The notes under the pieces were generated by a model. It was given only the letters and a program-made list of their open reading frames with translations. It made no database searches and was not told the origin of the DNA. Below, in pieces: positions 7,870-15,697 of a stretch of 32,461 bases of DNA (position 1 is the first letter of the stretch; every line of letters starts with the position of its first letter). This stretch comes from Pseudomonas sp. CM27 (lineage in GTDB: Bacteria > Pseudomonadota > Gammaproteobacteria > Pseudomonadales > Pseudomonadaceae), in assembly GCF_013179515.1 (NCBI RefSeq), contig NZ_JABMCN010000024.1, forward strand, positions 1 to 32,461, written 5' to 3'. The translations under genes and the position numbers were made by a program.

Positions 7870-9222
7870 TCAGGCAATAAAACGTTGATGTTCGGATACG
7901 GCGCGCGCCACCCAGACGCGGGCCTGGCCCAGGTAATGGGCGGGGTCGAGCAAGCGATCGAGTTCTTCAGCGGACAGCTCGGCACTGACCTGCGGCTCGT
8001 CACCCAGTACGGCACGCAGGTGGCGCTGCTCGGCGACCGCGCGCTGGCAGCACTGCTCCAGCAGGTGATGGGCGCGGTCGCGGCCCAGGCGCTGGGCGAG
8101 GACAATGCTTACCGCTTCAGCCAGTACCAGGCCCTGTGTCAGGTCGAGATTACGGCGCATGCGCGCGGCATCCACTTCCATGCCCTCGGCAATCAACTGG
8201 GCCTGGCGCAGGGCACCAGACACCAGGCAACAGATCTCCGGCAGGGTTTCCCATTCGGCATGCCACAGGCCAAGGCTGCGCTCGTGCTCCTGAGGCATGG
8301 CGCTGAACAGCGTCGAGACCAGGCCGGGTACGCGGGTGGCGGCACCGATCAACACCGCGGCACCGACCGGGTTGCGCTTGTGCGGCATGGTCGAGGAGCC
8401 GCCCTTGCCGGGCGCGGAAGGCTCGAACATCTCCCCCGCTTCGGTTTGCATCAGCAGGCTGACATCGCGGCCGAACTTGCCCAGGCTGCCGGCCACCAGG
8501 CCAAGCACCGAGGCAAACTCCACCAGGCGGTCGCGCTGGGTGTGCCAGGGCTGCTCGGGCAAGCTGAGCTTGAGCTGCTCGGCCAGCGCCTCGGCCACCG
8601 GCATCGCCTTGCTGCCCAACGCCGCCAGGCTGCCCGAGGCACCGCCAAACTGCAGCACCAGCAGGCGCGGGCGCAGCTCCTGCAAACGCTGGCGGTGGCG
8701 GGTCACGGCGCCCAGCACACCGGCCAGTTTCATCCCCAGGGTCACCGGGGTGGCGTGTTGCAGCCAGGTGCGCCCTACCATCGGCGTATCGGCATGCTTC
8801 AGGGCCTGTTGCGACAAGGTCTCGGCCAGTCTGCCAAGGTCGCTTTCGATCAGCTCCAGGGCATCGCGCAACTGCAGGACCAGGCCGGTGTCCATCGCGT
8901 CCTGGCTGGTGGCCCCCAGGTGCACATAGCGCTCGGCCTCGGGTACGCCGCTGGCGATCACCTTGCCCAATGCTTTCACCAGCGGGATTGCCGAATTGCC
9001 CGCAGTGGCAATGGCATTGGCCAGCGCGCCAACGTCATAACGCTCGGCGTGGCACGCCGCTTCGATGGCCGCCACCGCGCTGTGCGGGACCAGCCCGGCA
9101 GCGGCTTCGGCTCGGGCCAGCGCCGCTTCGAAATCGAGCATGCCCTGCAGGCGGCCGCGGTCGGAAAACACCTCGCGCATGGCAGGCGCCGTGAAGTAGG
9201 CGTCGAACAGTTGGTTGCTCAT
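7870..9222 (-). CDS. pcaB: 3-carboxy-cis,cis-muconate cycloisomerase PcaB
   Basis: Cyclises beta-carboxy-cis,cis-muconate to gamma-carboxymuconolactone. The enzyme belongs to the fumarase/aspartase superfamily. The 450-residue length is typical. Motifs: HLGATSQDAMDTG (residues 101-113) and the superfamily signature GSSTMPHKRNP (about 275-285), with the mobile catalytic loop around it; TWLQHATPVTLG (about 152-163) is the third conserved block. It starts 9 bases after the pcaT stop and ends 11 bases before pcaD. A long open frame exists on the opposite strand over this gene, but it has no family resemblance. Confidence 0.97.
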   Translation of the reverse strand: MSNQLFDAYFTAPAMREVFSDRGRLQGMLDFEAALARAEAAAGLVPHSAVAAIEAACHAERYDVGALANAIATAGNSAIPLVKALGKVIASGVPEAERYVHLGATSQDAMDTGLVLQLRDALELIESDLGRLAETLSQQALKHADTPMVGRTWLQHATPVTLGMKLAGVLGAVTRHRQRLQELRPRLLVLQFGGASGSLAALGSKAMPVAEALAEQLKLSLPEQPWHTQRDRLVEFASVLGLVAGSLGKFGRDVSLLMQTEAGEMFEPSAPGKGGSSTMPHKRNPVGAAVLIGAATRVPGLVSTLFSAMPQEHERSLGLWHAEWETLPEICCLVSGALRQAQLIAEGMEVDAARMRRNLDLTQGLVLAEAVSIVLAQRLGRDRAHHLLEQCCQRAVAEQRHLRAVLGDEPQVSAELSAEELDRLLDPAHYLGQARVWVARAVSEHQRFIA

Positions 9223-9231
9223 GCAACTTCC

Positions 9232-10521
9232 TTAATCATCATGGTGCAGGTACGCCGCCTGCTTGGGCAGGCGCAGGCTGAACAGGAACGCGATCGCCAT
9301 CATCGCCGTCACGTACCAGTAGAAGGTGTTTTCCATACCCAGGGTCTTCAGGCCCAGGGCCACGTATTCGGCTGAACCGCCAAATATCGCGTTGGCAACC
9401 GCGTAAGCCAGGCCGACGCCCAGCGCACGCACCTGCGGCGGGAACATCTCGGCCTTCACCAGGCCGCTGATCGAGGTGTAGAAACTGACGATACACAACG
9501 CCAGGGTGACCAGCACGAAGGCCATGAACGGGCTGCTTACAGTCTTCAGCGCCATCAGCAACGGCACCGTGAACAGCGTACCCAGCGCACCGAACAGCAG
9601 CATAGAGTTACGTCGGCCGATACGGTCGGAGAGCATACCGAAGAACGGCTGCATGACCATGTACAGGAACAACGCACCGGTCATCACGAAACTGGCGCTC
9701 TTCGCCGACATGCCCGCGGTATTCACCAGGTACTTCTGCATGTAGGTGGTGAAGGTGTAGAAGATCAGCGAGCCGCCGGCGGTATAGCCCAGCACGGTGA
9801 TGAAGGCTGCCGTGTGGTGACGGAACAGGCCCTTGATAGACCCTGCGTCCTTGTCCTGGCGGGTTTCGGCGCTGCTGGTCTCGTGCAGCGAGCGGCGCAG
9901 CATCAGTGAGATCAGCGCGGCGATGGCACCGACCACGAACGGAATACGCCAGCCCCAGGCGCGCAGTTCGTCTTCGGTCAGCAGCTGTTGCAGGATCACC
10001 ACCACCAGCACCGCCAGCAACTGGCCGCCGATCAGGGTGACGTACTGGAAAGAGGCAAAGAAGCCACGTTGCCCGCGCAGGGCGACCTCGCTCATGTAGG
10101 TGGCCGTGGTGCCGTACTCACCGCCCACTGACAGGCCCTGGATCAGGCGGGCCAGCAACAGCAGCGCCGGGGCCCAGGCACCGATGCTGGCATAGGTGGG
10201 CAGGCAGGCGATCATCAGCGAGCCGAAGCACATCATCAGCACCGAGATCATCAGGGAATTCTTGCGACCATGGCGGTCAGCCAGGCGACCGAAGATCCAG
10301 CCACCGATGGGGCGCATCAGGAAGCCGGCCGCAAACACACCTGCCGTGTTCAACAGCTGCACGGTGGGGTCGTCGGAGGGGAAGAACGCCGGGGCGAAGT
10401 AGATCGCGCAGAAGGCATAGACGTAGAAGTCGAACCATTCCACCAGGTTGCCTGAAGAGGCACCGACGATAGCGAAGATGCGCTTGCTGCGTTCTTCGCC
10501 GGTGTAATAGGTTGAGGTCAT
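9232..10521 (-). CDS. pcaT: MFS dicarboxylate / beta-ketoadipate transporter PcaT
   Basis: A 429-residue major facilitator superfamily symporter of the metabolite:H+ (MHS, KgtP/ProP-like) subfamily with 12 predicted helices. Visible MHS motifs are [13 protein letters not shown] at the first helix, [13 protein letters not shown] in the 2-3 loop, and [21 protein letters not shown] in helix 5. It also has DRIGRRNSM in the 8-9 loop. In P. putida the gene in this position is PcaT, required for uptake of beta-ketoadipate and related dicarboxylates. GGAG lies 10 bases before the ATG. It is the first gene of the pcaTBDC unit and is separated from pcaF by a REP pair, so it probably has its own promoter. 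Confidence 0.94.
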   Translation of the reverse strand: MTSTYYTGEERSKRIFAIVGASSGNLVEWFDFYVYAFCAIYFAPAFFPSDDPTVQLLNTAGVFAAGFLMRPIGGWIFGRLADRHGRKNSLMISVLMMCFGSLMIACLPTYASIGAWAPALLLLARLIQGLSVGGEYGTTATYMSEVALRGQRGFFASFQYVTLIGGQLLAVLVVVILQQLLTEDELRAWGWRIPFVVGAIAALISLMLRRSLHETSSAETRQDKDAGSIKGLFRHHTAAFITVLGYTAGGSLIFYTFTTYMQKYLVNTAGMSAKSASFVMTGALFLYMVMQPFFGMLSDRIGRRNSMLLFGALGTLFTVPLLMALKTVSSPFMAFVLVTLALCIVSFYTSISGLVKAEMFPPQVRALGVGLAYAVANAIFGGSAEYVALGLKTLGMENTFYWYVTAMMAIAFLFSLRLPKQAAYLHHDD

Positions 10522-10616
10522 GACGGTTTTACTCCAGGAGGGTTCCAGATAAGTCTAGACATACCTGGTAACACACTCGTTCCGCTATCGGGCTGGCAAT
10601 TGGCCTTGAGTCGAAT

Positions 10617-10718
10617 GTACCGGCCCCTTCGCGGGTAAACCCGCCGCCACAGGTCAACATTGTGCAGTGGGCAACGCTTTTCCTGTGGGAGCGGGTTTAC
10701 CCGCGAAGAGGCCGGTAC
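10617..10718. repeat. REP-type inverted repeat pair between pcaF and pcaT
   Basis: Two 36-bp arms (10617-10652 and 10683-10718) are complementary with 3 mismatches. The core is GCGGGTTTACCCGCGAAGAG, the classic P. putida REP unit. The right arm ends 3 bases before the pcaF stop codon, so it follows pcaF on the minus-strand message and may stabilise it or limit readthrough into pcaT. Confidence 0.88.
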
Positions 10719-10721
10719 AGT

Positions 10722-11924
10722 TCAAACCCGTTCGATGGCCAGCGCCAAACCTTGGCCGACGCCCACACACATGGTCGCCAGGCCCTTGCGCCCACCGCTC
10801 TTTTCCAGCTGGTGAAGCGCCGTCAGTACCAGGCGCGCACCGCTCATGCCCAGCGGGTGGCCCAGGGCGATGGCGCCGCCGTTGGGGTTCACCTGCGGCG
10901 CATCGTCGGCCACACCCAGCTCACGCAGCACCGCCAAGCCCTGGCTGGCGAAGGCTTCGTTGAGCTCGATCACATCGAAATCACTCACTGCCACGCCCAG
11001 GCGCTCGGTCAGCTTGCGTACCGCCGGCACGGGGCCGATGCCCATCACCCGCGGTGCGACACCGCCACTGGCCATGCCCAGCACTCGGGCTCGTGGGGTC
11101 AGGCCATGTTTCTTCACCGCGTCGGCCGAAGCCAGGATCATTGCCGCCGCACCGTCGTTCACGCCCGAGGCGTTGCCGGCGGTGACGGTCTTGTCCGGGC
11201 CGTTGACCGGCTTGAGCCTGGTCAGGGCCTCAAGCGTGGTTTCGGGACGCAGGTGCTCGTCGCGCTCGACGATGGTTTCGCCCTTCTTGTGCACGATCCG
11301 CACTGGGACGATTTCTTCGGCAAAGAAGCCAGCGGCCTGGGCGGCGGCGGCCTTCTGCTGGCTGCGCAGGGCGAAAGCGTCCTGGTCAGCACGCGAAACC
11401 TGGTAATCATCGGCCACGTTGTCGGCGGTTTCCGGCATGGAGTCCACACCGTACTGGCTTTTCATCAGCGGGTTGATGAAGCGCCAGCCGATGGTGGTGT
11501 CTTCGAGTTTCATGTTGCGCGAGTAGCCGCTTTCGGCCTTGCCCATGACGAACGGAGCCCGCGACATCGATTCGACGCCGCCGGCAATCACCAGCTCCAT
11601 TTCGCCGCTGGCGATGGCACGGAAGGCAGTGCCGATGGCATCCATGCCCGACGCGCACAGGCGGTTCAGGGTAACGCCCGGGATGCTCTCTGGCAGGCCG
11701 GCCAGCAGCAGCGCCATGCGTGCCACGTTGCGGTTGTCTTCACCGGCCTGGTTGGCGCAGCCGAAGAACACTTCGTCAACCTGGTCCCACTGTACGCCAG
11801 GGTTGCGCTCGATCAGCGCCTTCAGCGGCACCGCCGCCAGGTCGTCGGCGCGCACACCGGCCAAGGCGCCACCGAAGCGGCCGATGGGGGTACGGATGGC
11901 ATCACAGATGAATACATCGTGCAT
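10722..11924 (-). CDS. pcaF: Beta-ketoadipyl-CoA thiolase PcaF
   Basis: Cleaves 3-oxoadipyl-CoA to succinyl-CoA and acetyl-CoA, the last step of the beta-ketoadipate pathway. The 400-residue thiolase has the acyl-accepting Cys90 ([11 protein letters not shown]), the NEAF motif (residues 322-325), His356 ([10 protein letters not shown]) and Cys386 (MCVGVGQG). The ATG at 11924 begins the family N-terminus [18 protein letters not shown] and has AGGAG 7 bases upstream; an upstream in-frame extension is not thiolase-like. The CoA-transferase partners pcaIJ are not in the window. A REP pair follows directly and a PcaR-box-like cluster precedes it. Confidence 0.97.
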   Translation of the reverse strand: MHDVFICDAIRTPIGRFGGALAGVRADDLAAVPLKALIERNPGVQWDQVDEVFFGCANQAGEDNRNVARMALLLAGLPESIPGVTLNRLCASGMDAIGTAFRAIASGEMELVIAGGVESMSRAPFVMGKAESGYSRNMKLEDTTIGWRFINPLMKSQYGVDSMPETADNVADDYQVSRADQDAFALRSQQKAAAAQAAGFFAEEIVPVRIVHKKGETIVERDEHLRPETTLEALTRLKPVNGPDKTVTAGNASGVNDGAAAMILASADAVKKHGLTPRARVLGMASGGVAPRVMGIGPVPAVRKLTERLGVAVSDFDVIELNEAFASQGLAVLRELGVADDAPQVNPNGGAIALGHPLGMSGARLVLTALHQLEKSGGRKGLATMCVGVGQGLALAIERV

Positions 11925-12081
11925 CAGGCTTCTCCTGCCAGTCGGCCGTGGGCCGAGGCGGTATGGGTTAGGGGGTGTCTGCAGAGTGTCGGCCAAGCCG
12001 GGCATTTGCGGACATCTGGAGGCTCCTGGTCAGGGTGCTTCGATGCGCTCAGATTAAGGAGGGTGGCGGGTAGCTTACAAT

Positions 12082-12113
12082 CCGATAATCGACTATTTGG
12101 GCGGTTATCGAAC
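12082..12113 (-). promoter_or_regulatory. Candidate PcaR operator upstream of pcaF
   Basis: On the minus strand, GTTCGATAACCGCCC (12113-12099) matches 13 of 15 positions of the pcaR box. It is followed 6-8 bases later by a second half-related CGATTATCGG (about 12091-12082). The pair lies about 175 bases before the pcaF ATG. PcaR is known to activate P. putida pca promoters; binding here is inferred. Confidence 0.6.
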
Positions 12114-12162
12114 AATTTGTTGTCCTGCTATTTATTTCCATTTGGAGCTGCTGCGCAACCCA

Positions 12163-12201
12163 TCGCGACGCAAGGCCGCGCCGACAGGGGCCGGAGCGGC
12201 C
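12163..12201. repeat. Degenerate single REP-like element
   Basis: CGCGACGCAAGGCCGCGCCGACAGG-like sequence closely resembles the left arm of the REP at 29567-29589. A GGCCGC (12174-12179) / GCGGCC (12196-12201) stem can form. It lies 9 bases beyond the pcaK stop. Confidence 0.5.
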
Positions 12202-12209
12202 TCAAAGCT

Positions 12210-13556
12210 TCAGGTTGCGTCAGCGTGGCTCACCAGCCCCTTCACGATCACACCTACCGCAGCAAGCCCGGCGGGTACCAGCAGCGCCGTCAGCACCTGT
12301 TCGAAATTCCAGCCCAAGCCCAACAGCGTCGCGCCACTCCAGGCCCCGAGAATTGCACCAAAGCGGCCGATGCCGAGCATCCACGATACACCCGTGGCAC
12401 GGCCCTGGGTCGGGTAGAAGCGTGCCGCCAGCGAAGGCATCGCCGACTGCGCACCGTTCACGCACATCCCGGCAATCAGCACCAAGGTCGCCAATAGCGT
12501 GATGTTGCCCAGGCTTTGCCCAACGGCGTAGGCAAATACACCCGCAAGCAGGTAGAAAATGCCGATCACTTTGTGCGGATTGAAGCGGTCCATGGCCCAG
12601 CCCACGCCGACGGCACTGAGGACACCACCAAACTGGAACAACGCACCGATGAACGCGGCCTGCTCCATGCTTGCGCCGCTGTCGCGCATCAAGGTTGGTA
12701 GCCAGCTGGTCAGCAGGTAGACGATCACCAGGCCCATGAAATAGGTCAGCCACAGCAATACGGTCCCCAGGCCGTAGGTACCGGAGAAGATCACCGCAAA
12801 CACGTTGCGCGCGGCCACGGCCTTCTGTTCCGGCACGCTGAAGCTGCCGGCCTCGGCCACCACCTGCGGTGCGATTGGCGCCAGGGTCTTGCGTATCTTG
12901 TCTGTGCCTCGGTTGCGTACCACCAGAAAGCGCGCCGACTCTGGCAGCCAGACCATCAGCACCAGCGCCAGCAGCAACGGCAGTACCCCGCCGATGACCA
13001 GCAGGCTGTGCCAGCCGTAGGCGGGGATCATCTTGGCCGATATGAAGCCACCACCGGCCATGCCCAGGTTGAAGCCGCAGAACATGCTGGTCACCAGCAG
13101 CGACTTGAGGCGTTCAGGGGTGTATTCAGACAGCAGCGTGGTGGCATTGGGCATGCCGGCGCCAAGGCCCAGGCCAGTCAGAAAACGCAGCACCAGCAGT
13201 TGATCGACGTTGCTGGCATAGGCCGAGGCCAGGCTGAAACCGCCGAACACCAGTACCGCGCCCACCAGCACGCCCTTGCGGCCAAAACGGTCGGCCAGCG
13301 GCCCGGAACCCAAGGCACCGAACACCATGCCGATCAATGCGGCGCTCATGACCGGGCCGAGGCTGGCCCGGTCGATCCCCCACTCCTGCGACAGGGCCGG
13401 GGCGATGAAGCCCATGGCGGCGGTGTCCAGGCCATCGAGAAAGACGATCAGGAAGCACAGCAACACGACCCGCCACTGGTAGCGGGACAAAGGCTGCTGA
13501 TTGATAAACGACTGGACGTCGAGGCTTTTGCCGACGTTGCTTTGCGCGTGGTTCAT
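12210..13556 (-). CDS. pcaK: 4-hydroxybenzoate / protocatechuate MFS permease PcaK
   Basis: A 448-residue aromatic acid:H+ symporter (AAHS family of the MFS) with 12 helices. It imports 4-hydroxybenzoate and protocatechuate and in P. putida also supports chemotaxis to aromatic acids. Visible are DGLDTAAMGFIAPAL in the first helix with the conserved Asp pair, GPLADRFGRKGVLVGAV in loop 2-3, and FLTGLGLGAGMPNATTLLSEY in helix 4-5. The ATG at 13556 is chosen because it gives the usual length and begins MNHAQSNVGKSLDVQSFI; a GTG 36 bases upstream would add a non-conserved extension. The start region carries AACAACAATG, a candidate Crc/Hfq site, and has little Shine-Dalgarno. It has its own upstream region of 319 bases. 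Confidence 0.95.
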   Translation of the reverse strand: MNHAQSNVGKSLDVQSFINQQPLSRYQWRVVLLCFLIVFLDGLDTAAMGFIAPALSQEWGIDRASLGPVMSAALIGMVFGALGSGPLADRFGRKGVLVGAVLVFGGFSLASAYASNVDQLLVLRFLTGLGLGAGMPNATTLLSEYTPERLKSLLVTSMFCGFNLGMAGGGFISAKMIPAYGWHSLLVIGGVLPLLLALVLMVWLPESARFLVVRNRGTDKIRKTLAPIAPQVVAEAGSFSVPEQKAVAARNVFAVIFSGTYGLGTVLLWLTYFMGLVIVYLLTSWLPTLMRDSGASMEQAAFIGALFQFGGVLSAVGVGWAMDRFNPHKVIGIFYLLAGVFAYAVGQSLGNITLLATLVLIAGMCVNGAQSAMPSLAARFYPTQGRATGVSWMLGIGRFGAILGAWSGATLLGLGWNFEQVLTALLVPAGLAAVGVIVKGLVSHADAT

Positions 13557-13563
13557 TGTTGTT
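13556..13563 (-). promoter_or_regulatory. CA motif AACAACAA overlapping pcaK start codon
   Basis: AACAACAA fits the AAnAAnAA motif exactly, and its last A is the A of the pcaK ATG. This is a typical position for Hfq/Crc translational repression in pseudomonads. The known repression of P. putida pcaK by preferred carbon sources fits, but the link is inferred. Confidence 0.55.
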
Positions 13564-13733
13564 ATCCAGAATGAAGGGCACAGCCAGGCCACTGCACGCG
13601 GGTAGCCGGCACAGAAAGCGATGAATAGGTAATGTGGCCTGCGTCAGCCTGGATACAACGGTACTGCATGCGGGTGCGGCCGCAGCAGCGAGGGGACAGT
13701 ATTCATGGTATGTGCCTCTATGTTTTTCTTGTT

Positions 13734-13752
13734 CGGTCGGCACAGCCGACCG
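13734..13752. promoter_or_regulatory. Perfect hairpin/palindrome in pcaR-pcaK gap
   Basis: CGGTCGGC-ACA-GCCGACCG has 8-bp perfect arms. No T-run follows on either strand, so a Rho-independent terminator is unlikely. It may be an operator or an mRNA structure. The rest of 13557-13875 contains no credible gene. Confidence 0.4.
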
Positions 13753-13808
13753 TTGCGAGAGACATTAATCAGCGGGCGCGCTGGACGCAATTCACCCGGA
13801 ACGACACT

Positions 13809-13823
13809 GTGCGTTTATCGCAC
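13809..13823 (-). promoter_or_regulatory. Candidate PcaR box upstream of pcaK
   Basis: Read on the minus strand it is GTGCGATAAACGCAC, 13 of 15 identical to the pcaR box and almost a perfect palindrome. It lies 253 bases before the pcaK ATG and 53 bases after the pcaR stop. Binding is inferred. Confidence 0.55.
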
Positions 13824-13875
13824 AGGAAAGGGTTTTACCTGTTCGGACCCAGGGCCGCTTTGCAGCGCGTCGGCC

Positions 13876-14751
13876 TCAGCCGAACAACTGATGGCAAAGG
13901 TCCCGGCTGGCCGCCAGCAGAATTGGCAAGAAGCGCTGCTCCAGCTCACTGCGCGTCACCCGTCCCACATGGGTACTTACATTCAGGGCCGCCAACACCT
14001 GCCCGGAAGCGTCATAGATCGGCACCGCAATCGAGCGCAGGCCCTGCTCCAGTTCCTGGTCCACCACGCACCAGCCCTGTGCACGCACCTGCTGAACGCA
14101 GGCGAACAGCGACTCCGGGTCATGCAGGGTACGGCTGGTGCGCGCCTTCAGGTCGGCACGCTCCAGGTACTCACGCAGGCTGGTGTCGTCCATGGCCGCC
14201 AACAGGATGCGCCCCATCGACGTGCAATAAGCCGGCAAGCGCCCGCCCACCGACAGGTCGACCGAAATCAGCCGCTCCACCGTGGCCGAACGGGCTATAT
14301 AAAGAATGTCGTCGCCTTCCAGCGTGGCCATGTTGGCCGCTTCATGCAGCTGGTCGCTGATGCGGTCCAGATAAGGCTGGGCAGAGATGGCCAGTGGTGT
14401 GGACGAAAGGTAGGCATGCCCAAGGGTCAGCACTTTGGGCAGTAGCGAATACGTGCGCCCGTCGGAGGTGGCATAACCCAACTTGATCAACGTGTGCAGG
14501 CACCGACGCACTGCCGCGCGAGGGATCTCGGTACGGTGGCTGATCTGGGCGATGGTCAGGTGGCGCTTGCGCTCCTGGAAAGCCTGGATCACCGCGAGGC
14601 CACGTGCCAGCGAGGTCATGAAATCCGGGTCGCCGGTAAAGGCCTGGATACGCTTGGCCGGGGACGCCACGATTGGCGGCGCCATGGCAGCCGAAGCAGG
14701 CCGTTCCGCCTCCGGGTGGCCCGAATCGCTGCCCAAGGTTTCGTCACTCAT
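13876..14751 (-). CDS. pcaR: IclR-type pca regulon regulator PcaR
   Basis: A 291-residue IclR-family regulator that activates pca genes in response to beta-ketoadipate in P. putida. An unconserved Ala/Pro-rich N-terminus precedes the helix-turn-helix (MTSLARGLAVIQAF to TLIKLGYATSDG, about residues 48-100). The IclR effector-binding domain follows, with AYCTSMGRILLAAM, VVDQELEQGLRSIAVPI and AALNVSTHVGRV. The ATG at 14751 is preferred, with AGGTG 5 bases upstream; a TTG 12 bases earlier is unlikely. The promoter region carries an exact 15-mer box, consistent with autoregulation. It leads the minus-strand pca cluster; the divergent side carries a candidate small RNA. Confidence 0.96.
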   Translation of the reverse strand: MSDETLGSDSGHPEAERPASAAMAPPIVASPAKRIQAFTGDPDFMTSLARGLAVIQAFQERKRHLTIAQISHRTEIPRAAVRRCLHTLIKLGYATSDGRTYSLLPKVLTLGHAYLSSTPLAISAQPYLDRISDQLHEAANMATLEGDDILYIARSATVERLISVDLSVGGRLPAYCTSMGRILLAAMDDTSLREYLERADLKARTSRTLHDPESLFACVQQVRAQGWCVVDQELEQGLRSIAVPIYDASGQVLAALNVSTHVGRVTRSELEQRFLPILLAASRDLCHQLFG

Positions 14752-14778
14752 CGCACACCTCAAAAAAAACGCCGGTTC

Positions 14779-14811
14779 GTGCGATTATCGAACAAACGGC
14801 CGATAATCGCA
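14779..14811 (-). promoter_or_regulatory. PcaR operator at pcaR promoter
   Basis: On the minus strand, 14793-14779 reads GTTCGATAATCGCAC, which I recall as the PcaR-binding 15-mer of P. putida. A second related unit (CGATAATCGCA on the plus strand, 14801-14811) lies 7 bases away in the opposite sense. The first unit is 27 bases from the pcaR ATG, so binding would probably repress pcaR. The second unit abuts the -35 of the divergent small-RNA candidate. Confidence 0.75.
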
Positions 14812-14812
14812 A

Positions 14813-14839
14813 TTGACCGCTGACACTTTTGCTTATACC
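14813..14839 (+). promoter_or_regulatory. Candidate promoter of divergent small RNA
   Basis: TTGACC (14813-14818) and TATACC (14834-14839) are separated by 15 bases, with TG preceding the -10 region. The spacing is short of optimal, so the call is tentative. It immediately adjoins the second PcaR-like unit. Confidence 0.4.
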
Positions 14840-14845
14840 TTTCTC

Positions 14846-14936
14846 GTGCCACTTGTGGCTTCTTTGGAGAGACTGGTCAGGTACCCACCGTAGAAGTCCC
14901 CAGGCAACGGCCTCGCCTTTCGGCGAGGCCGTTTTT
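14846..14936 (+). ncRNA. Candidate orphan small RNA divergent from pcaR
   Basis: A strong Rho-independent terminator at 14907-14936 faces rightward but has no protein-coding gene in front of it: pcaR runs the other way, and the start 27-60 bases beyond the PcaR boxes is the only promoter-like region. The implied transcript is about 90 bases. It contains a 5' hairpin (GCCAC 14848-14852 / GTGGC 14855-14859), an unstructured middle with GGAGAG, and the terminator hairpin. It does not match SRP RNA, 6S, tmRNA, RsmY/Z or CrcZ/Y as I know them. The short frame within it (from the GTG at 14846) lacks a ribosome-binding site. Function is unknown. Confidence 0.45.
14907..14936 (+). terminator. Strong Rho-independent terminator without upstream gene
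   Basis: An 11-bp perfect stem (ACGGCCTCGCC / GGCGAGGCCGT), TTTC loop, then TTTTT. On the opposite strand there is no T-run after the hairpin, so it serves rightward transcription. Confidence 0.85.
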
Positions 14937-15087
14937 CGTTAAGGCCGCACCCGCCCATAGCGACGAACTTTTGCCGCTCTTGCGTTTCAAACATCTACGC
15001 AAGCTTCCTGGTTAACGGACACTGTTGATTAATTGCGTCTGATGATGTCAGGGCGGAGTAAATAACGATGTTCGCCGAATTATCGGT

Positions 15088-15096
15088 TGCTATAAT
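15088..15096 (+). promoter_or_regulatory. Extended -10 promoter of small gene
   Basis: TGCTATAAT is a perfect extended -10 element. Transcription would start near 15103, which places any upstream in-frame ATG at 15068 outside the message and supports the GTG start at 15185. No clear -35 is seen. From 14937 to 15087 nothing else is recognised. Confidence 0.6.
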
Positions 15097-15184
15097 CGAA
15101 TGTGCCGGCCACAACGCTGGCGTTGCCTATGCACGTTGCACGATGCATAACTACAGTGATCAACACTTCATTCAGGTACTACAT

Positions 15185-15385
15185 GTGACGAAAGATGAAC
15201 TGCGCGCGGAACTCGAGCGCCAGGCTGAACGTTACAAGGATGTTTACGGTGGTGAAGTCACCACTTACGCCGCACAACCGGAACCGGAACGCAAACCCTG
15301 GCGCAAGCGTGCCAGCGTGCGCGACCAGGCGTTCAGCCAGGAACTGGAACGTATGGAAAAGGAACAGCGCAGCGACGCTCCCTGA
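15185..15385 (+). CDS. Conserved small charged protein of unknown function
   Basis: A 66-residue, highly charged soluble protein: an amphipathic helix ([20 protein letters not shown]), a middle [14 protein letters not shown] segment, and a C-terminal helix rich in Gln, Glu and Lys. I know of no assigned function; similar small proteins beginning TKDELRA are, from memory, widespread in Pseudomonas. The start is GTG at 15185, with CAGG 8 bases before it. An ATG at 15068 would give 105 residues, and another at 15143 gives 80, but the first lies upstream of the predicted transcription start and the second lacks a ribosome-binding site. The gene stands between the small-RNA candidate and the pit gene. 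Confidence 0.65.
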   Translation: MTKDELRAELERQAERYKDVYGGEVTTYAAQPEPERKPWRKRASVRDQAFSQELERMEKEQRSDAP

Positions 15386-15410
15386 CCCCGGAGCCACGCC
15401 AGCGCGTCGT

Positions 15411-15441
15411 CGCCCGGCCAGCCCGGGCGCGGTCGATTTTT
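15411..15441 (+). terminator. Probable terminator after small gene
   Basis: CGCCCGG / CCGGGCG stem with 5-base loop, then a TTTTT tract 7 bases after the stem. The distance to the T-run is longer than ideal. Confidence 0.5.
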
Positions 15442-15657
15442 ACTGCCAGGCCTCACATGAAATGGAATTTCACAAATTTCATACAACTGTTTGAATAATG
15501 GCCAGTCGGATTTTTCCTTGCTTTAATACCTTTTTTCGCTATTTTTCGCGTTTTTTAGCAGACATTACCCTGCCCTTCTGCACCGCATTGCAAATTACGT
15601 TCCGCCCACGAAGATCGATATCGGTCTGCACCGGGTGCATCGATTGCCAACATTTTC
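15442..15657. other. AT-rich intergenic stretch upstream of pit
   Basis: No gene is seen. There are several T-runs (15522-15556) and a markedly lower GC content than the surroundings. No Pho box or other known operator was recognised. Confidence 0.5.
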
Positions 15658-15666
15658 TGGCATAAT
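15658..15666 (+). promoter_or_regulatory. Extended -10 element upstream of pit
   Basis: TGGCATAAT fits TGn plus a near-consensus -10 and lies 31 bases before the pit ATG, giving a very short leader. A TTGCCA at 15644-15649 is too close to be a standard -35. Confidence 0.45.
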
Positions 15667-15697
15667 CCCGCCCCCCTAAGACCGCCAGACAACCTTC

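Noticed and set aside
7885-9375. Long open frame antisense to pcaB (about 496 codons)
   Set aside because: Same GC-driven shadow; pcaB is confirmed by its catalytic motifs and operon spacing.
10579-10593. Possible PcaR box before pcaT (GCCCGATAGCGGAAC on the minus strand)
   Set aside because: Only 9 of 15 positions match and the core AATCG is lost. The orientation and 58-base distance are suggestive, but not enough for a call.
14846-14893. Short leader-peptide frame inside the small-RNA candidate
   Set aside because: The 15-codon reading from a GTG has no ribosome-binding site and no run of regulatory codons.
15641-15666. Standard -35/-10 promoter TTGCCA/CATAAT upstream of pit
   Set aside because: Spacing is only 11 bases. 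The extended -10 alone is kept.
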